A DNA stretch of 8,869 nt from Candidatus Omnitrophota bacterium (lineage in GTDB: Bacteria > Omnitrophota > Gorgyraeia > Gygaellales > Profunditerraquicolaceae), in the NCBI GenBank assembly GCA_028706895.1, contig JAQTVG010000026.1, forward strand, positions 1-8,869, given 5' to 3'. The position numbers and the translations under genes are program-made. The notes below the pieces were generated by a model. The model had not been told where the DNA came from and searched no databases. It was given only the letters and a program-made list of their open reading frames with translations. Within the stretch, counting starts at the first letter, position 1. The number at the start of each line of letters is the position of its first letter. Shown here one piece after another: positions 6,396-8,869 of this stretch.

Positions 6396-6629
6396 TCATT
6401 TCTCATCTATTTTTATTGATTTCAAACGGCCGAATTGCGCGCAGGTATCAAATATAATCGTCGGGTCTTCGGTTTGTATGCATATTTTAAAATCCCTTCC
6501 CTTTACAGCATCGTCTTGCGGCAATTGCAAAATTTCTAAATCCTCCCCGAATTCTATTATGGAGTTCTTCAAGGTATCTATTGACGCGGCTTGCATATCC
6601 AGGATAAATTCTAAAAAATATTTACGCAT
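6396..6629 (-). CDS. Hypothetical 77-residue protein, possible ferredoxin-like/ACT-like fold
   Basis: I do not recognise this gene. It encodes 77 residues and starts one base after the pgeF stop, so it is very likely the last gene of the rmuC-yggU-pgeF run. Only a weak purine-rich site (AAGATAAG) precedes the ATG. By eye the pattern reads strand (KYFLEFILD, 3-11), helix (ASIDTLKNSIIEFG, 15-28), strand (LEILQLP, 31-37), strand (DFKICIQTE, 46-54), helix (PTIIFDTCAQFG, 56-67), strand (LKSIKIDE, 69-76). This beta-alpha-beta-beta-alpha-beta order is that of small ferredoxin-like or ACT-type domains. There is no signal peptide or membrane segment, and two Cys (50, 63) show no metal motif. Codon use looks like the neighbours, which supports a real gene. 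Function unknown; a ligand-sensing or scaffolding role would be guesswork. Confidence 0.75.
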   Translation of the reverse strand: MRKYFLEFILDMQAASIDTLKNSIIEFGEDLEILQLPQDDAVKGRDFKICIQTEDPTIIFDTCAQFGRLKSIKIDEK

Positions 6630-6630
6630 C

Positions 6631-7389
6631 TTATCTTAACATCATCACTGACATAATCCTTCCGCATCTGGCGCCTTCTTTACGATAAGAAAAAAACCTC
6701 TCGGTATGACAGGCCGTGCAAATTCCGGAATCAAAGATATTTTTTTCCTGAAGCCCTTGCGCCAAAAGCCCGCTTTTATTTATTCCGGCTAAATCCAGAT
6801 AATAACGCCCGCCCCTGTTAATCAGGCCCCCGGACGGAAAAAAACCGGAGAAATCACTGCCCACTTCATAACAACAATCCCTTATCGCCGGGCCAAAAGC
6901 CGCACATAAATTTCTTGCTTTAGTGTTAAACTTTTCTTGCATCAATCTTACGGTGTTACTGACGATACCCTCCCTGCTGCTGCGCCAACCCGCGTGGATT
7001 AATCCTATACTGCGAGTTTTAGAGTCATATAAGAATATTGACAGGCAATCTGCGGTAAATATAGACAAAGGGATATTCTTCTTACCTGTTATAAGGGCAT
7101 CTGTATCGGCAATTGCATTGGCGCAAGAGAGCGCCCCGCTACCCTTGTCAGACTCCTCTATATGCCGGACAGCGCCTGCGTGGACCTGCTTTGCGCATAT
7201 TAAATCCTGATAATCAATCCCCAGCAGCTCAAAGAAATTCTTGCGGTTTCCTAATACGCTGCCTGTATCGCCGTAAAATAAAGACATATTTCCTGAATCG
7301 CGCATGCTAAATGCGGAAAGCAGATTTGAACCAGGAAAATTCTCAAACAGATAGTATTTGTTATTTACCGGCTGTGTTGCCTGTAGCAT
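6631..7389 (-). CDS. pgeF: Peptidoglycan editing factor PgeF (YfiH/YlmD, laccase-domain, DUF152)
   Basis: Full-length member (252 residues) of the YfiH/YlmD family. E. coli PgeF removes wrongly incorporated L-Ser from peptidoglycan precursors, and relatives have multicopper-oxidase-like or purine nucleoside activities. The metal/catalytic triad is visible: His70 in CAKQVHAG, Cys115 in FTADCLSIF and His132 in LIHAGWRSS. Further family blocks are GPAIRDCCYEVG (166-177), YYLDLAGIN (196-204) and FFSYRKEGARCGRI (232-245). The ATG at 7389 lies 29 bases inside the upstream DUF167 gene and has no good Shine-Dalgarno sequence, so expression probably depends on coupling. One base separates its stop from the next gene. 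No signal peptide, so cytoplasmic. Family certain; the precise substrate here is inferred. Confidence 0.95.
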   Translation of the reverse strand: MLQATQPVNNKYYLFENFPGSNLLSAFSMRDSGNMSLFYGDTGSVLGNRKNFFELLGIDYQDLICAKQVHAGAVRHIEESDKGSGALSCANAIADTDALITGKKNIPLSIFTADCLSIFLYDSKTRSIGLIHAGWRSSREGIVSNTVRLMQEKFNTKARNLCAAFGPAIRDCCYEVGSDFSGFFPSGGLINRGGRYYLDLAGINKSGLLAQGLQEKNIFDSGICTACHTERFFSYRKEGARCGRIMSVMMLR

Positions 7390-7600
7390 CGATTTCTACC
7401 GTTTTATTGCGTGATTTCCCGCCTTTTATAATCCTAACCTGGTATTTTTTTACTTTAAAGTGCCCGGATAATGTTTCTATTAATTGTTTATTGGCGAGGC
7501 CCTCATGCGGGGCTTGAGTGAGGTACACCTTAAAAGAACCGCCTTCTTCTTTAACAAAATTCCTGCTTGCTTTTGGTATTACGCGGATATTTAAAATCAC
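7361..7600 (-). CDS. DUF167/YggU family protein
   Basis: Small protein of 79 residues of the DUF167 (YggU) family, compact alpha/beta proteins of unknown biochemical role. Family features seen: VIPKASRNFV near the N-terminus (7-16), the central block LTQAPHEGLANKQLIETL (27-44) equivalent to the usual 'APpvdGkAN..li..L', and VRIIKGGKSRNKTVEI (55-70) equivalent to the 'v.i..G..sr.K.v.i' strand. The start is GTG, immediately after the TAA of rmuC with no intervening base, and the end of rmuC (CCAGGTAA) supplies only a weak ribosome site, so coupling to rmuC translation is likely. Its 3' end overlaps pgeF by 29 bases. In many bacteria yggU lies near yggS/yggT; those are absent here. Family is confident, function unknown. 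Confidence 0.9.
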   Translation of the reverse strand: MILNIRVIPKASRNFVKEEGGSFKVYLTQAPHEGLANKQLIETLSGHFKVKKYQVRIIKGGKSRNKTVEIDATGNTAGK

Positions 7601-8533
7601 TTACCTGGCTTCTATTTGTTTAGTATCCTGAATATTAGTCAGCCGCTCCGAAAACTTATCAAGCCTCTTCTGGCTGTCTTCGTATTTACTGCTTGCCCCC
7701 GAGATGTGCTTTCCTAAAATATCAAAATCTTCCTTGAACTTATTGATTTCGATTGTAAGCGTGCTTAAATTTTTTAAAATGCCCTTGGCGTTTTCCTCTA
7801 TTTTCATGCCCTTTAGCCCTAAACAGATTACCTGAAGGTAAGCATAAAATGTGTTCGGAGAAACAGGGACAACCCTCTTTGACATGCTATAAGAGAAGAG
7901 GTCCTCTTTGATGATTGTCTCGTAATAGACATTTTCAGCCGGTATATACATCAGCGCAAAATCATAGGTATTTTCCGACGGGAGAATATACTTTCCCGCA
8001 ATCTCATCAACCCTGTTTTTTACATCCTGGATGAATTTCCTACGGTGTTCGTTCTTTGCCTGCTCATCCTGGGTATCTACCATCTTCTTAAAATTCTCCA
8101 GGCTGAACTTCGCGTCAACAGGAACCAGCCGTTCGCCTATGCGGATTGCGGCGTCTACGGTATCTCCGGACTTAAAACGGTACTGCATCTGGTAATAAGC
8201 CCCGGGCAACACCTGCGATAATAAATTCTCAAGGCCTGCCTCCCCCATTGAGCCTCTGAACTTCGGCGCGCGCAAGAGCTCCTGGAGGCTTGATATATCC
8301 TTGCTGATTTCAACAATCTGCTGGTTAGTCTTTTCTAATTTTCCCAGCTGCTCTTTTACGTTGCCAAATACGCTGGTAGCGCTGCCTAAATTTTGCCCGA
8401 TAATCTTGTTTGCCTCTTGCAGGGATTGGTTCATCTGGTTCAAGCGTTCATTTACCTGCGAAGAAATCTTTAAAACAATGGCAATAATAACTACGGACAA
8501 GAATAAAAATAATACGCCTATAGCCCAGATCAT
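7601..8533 (-). CDS. rmuC: DNA recombination protein RmuC
   Basis: RmuC family protein of 310 residues, known from E. coli as a factor limiting inversions at short inverted repeats and carrying a nuclease-like fold. Residues 2-22 form a single N-terminal membrane anchor. Residues 25-85 are a Gln/Asn/Leu-rich coiled coil, shorter than in E. coli RmuC (about 475 residues). The RmuC domain follows: FRGSMGEAGLENLL (92-105), VDAAIRIGERLVPVDAKFS (126-144), MYIPAENVY (195-203) and VVPVSPNTFYAYL (221-233), then a second coiled coil (about 255-300). The ATG at 8533 is preceded by AGAGGT at suitable spacing. A TATACT -10-like box (8557-8562) exists upstream, but its -35 partner (TTTAAG) is poor, so a local promoter is only possible. 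The stop touches the next gene. Family assignment is firm from several conserved blocks. Confidence 0.95.
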   Translation of the reverse strand: MIWAIGVLFLFLSVVIIAIVLKISSQVNERLNQMNQSLQEANKIIGQNLGSATSVFGNVKEQLGKLEKTNQQIVEISKDISSLQELLRAPKFRGSMGEAGLENLLSQVLPGAYYQMQYRFKSGDTVDAAIRIGERLVPVDAKFSLENFKKMVDTQDEQAKNEHRRKFIQDVKNRVDEIAGKYILPSENTYDFALMYIPAENVYYETIIKEDLFSYSMSKRVVPVSPNTFYAYLQVICLGLKGMKIEENAKGILKNLSTLTIEINKFKEDFDILGKHISGASSKYEDSQKRLDKFSERLTNIQDTKQIEAR

Positions 8534-8580
8534 TTTTTAGACCTCTTTTGATTTATAGTATAACACTATCTCTTATTTTC

Positions 8581-8868
8581 TTAAAGTAAATAATCCGCCT
8601 TTATCCTCTTTACGCTCCGGAATATATTAGTCTTTACATCCGGGCAGGCCTTTTCAAGGTCCTTGATAATCCCGGCAATCTTTGTACGGCTGGAGGTAAG
8701 CGAATTAGGGCAGGCGCATTTATGGTGAGGGAAACCCGCAGTTTTAGCAAAACGCACAATCATGTCTTCTTCTACATACGCCAGGGGCCGGATAAGCGTA
8801 ATCTTGCCTTTAAATAATTCCTGTTTAGGAGACATCGCTGAAATCTCGCCGTGAAAAAATAAATTCAA
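8581..8868 (-). CDS. TtcA-like PP-loop tRNA 2-thiolation enzyme, C-terminal part (truncated by window edge)
   Basis: This is the C-terminal 95 residues of an adenylating PP-loop protein of the TtcA/TtuA group, which thiolates tRNA bases (in TtcA, cytidine 32) using ATP and an Fe-S cluster. The visible part opens with LNLFFHGEISAMSPK, matching the TtcA stretch 'LNxFFxGxxxxMxPK', followed by 'IRPLAYVEE', the typical strand after the PP-loop core. A KCACP motif (about residues 50-54 of the fragment) falls where the family has its C-terminal cluster-ligand Cys. The ATP loop and the central CxxC lie outside the window. The first codon seen (8868-8866) is TTG and is almost certainly an internal Leu, not a start. 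The stop is 47 bases before rmuC. The superfamily is confident; the exact tRNA position modified is not. Confidence 0.85.
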   Translation of the reverse strand: MNLFFHGEISAMSPKQELFKGKITLIRPLAYVEEDMIVRFAKTAGFPHHKCACPNSLTSSRTKIAGIIKDLEKACPDVKTNIFRSVKRIKADYLL

Positions 8869-8869
8869 T

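Noticed and set aside
8540..8585. Promoter and small hairpin (ATAGT/ACTAT) before rmuC
   Set aside because: The -10-like TATACT has only a poor -35 (TTTAAG), and the 5-bp stem is too weak to call a terminator.
8866..8868. TTG as the start of the rightmost gene
   Set aside because: The residues on both sides match the interior of TtcA proteins, so this is an internal Leu codon at the window edge.

Overview
The window is a compact bacterial chromosomal segment, AT-rich, with every supported gene on the minus strand, so it is read from high to low coordinates. I recognise fifteen genes, complete or partial, plus the first codons of a sixteenth that leaves the left edge. There are no tRNAs, rRNAs, CRISPR arrays, insertion sequences or phage genes. 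The gene mix, a class III-like prepilin with Ala before the cleavage site, and the coding style suggest an uncultivated Gram-negative-type lineage such as Omnitrophota (OP3) or a relative in the PVC or Elusimicrobia neighbourhood. That placement is an inference and was not tested.

Right block (8868 to 6396): the C-terminal end of a TtcA-like PP-loop tRNA thiolase, then rmuC (membrane-anchored DNA recombination protein), a DUF167/YggU protein, PgeF (YfiH/YlmD, peptidoglycan editing) and a 77-residue protein I do not recognise. From rmuC on, these genes abut or overlap and look co-transcribed.

Middle block (6395 to 3014): a 101-bp gap, the only sizeable one inside the gene run, carries a nested 44-bp inverted repeat. 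It is followed by a flavodoxin-like protein with a strong ribosome binding site, then cutA, ccdA and a secreted TlpA/ResA-type thioredoxin. These four overlap one another by 4, 17 and 7 bases. cutA next to a CcdA-type reductant transporter recalls the cutA-dsbD pair of E. coli, with DsbD here split into a membrane part and a periplasmic thioredoxin. Nicotinate phosphoribosyltransferase (NAD salvage) follows after 9 bases.

Left block (3010 to 1): a LUD-domain protein with a Cys-rich tail, a type IV pilin-like protein starting at TTG inside that gene, a YbaB/EbfC nucleoid protein, a pyridoxamine-phosphate-oxidase-fold flavoprotein, and a stand-alone MetE-C-like zinc methyltransferase. A near-consensus sigma-70 promoter (TTGACA, 17 bp, TATTAT) then starts a new unit, whose first gene begins at 25.

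Taken together, this is mostly housekeeping (tRNA modification, DNA maintenance, NAD salvage, extracytoplasmic thiol redox, methionine-type methyl transfer) packed into one or two long operons. I found no clearly new multi-gene system. The best leads are the nested palindrome, the unknown 77-residue protein, the MetE-like protein with an altered zinc-ligand pattern, and the unusual gene pairings.
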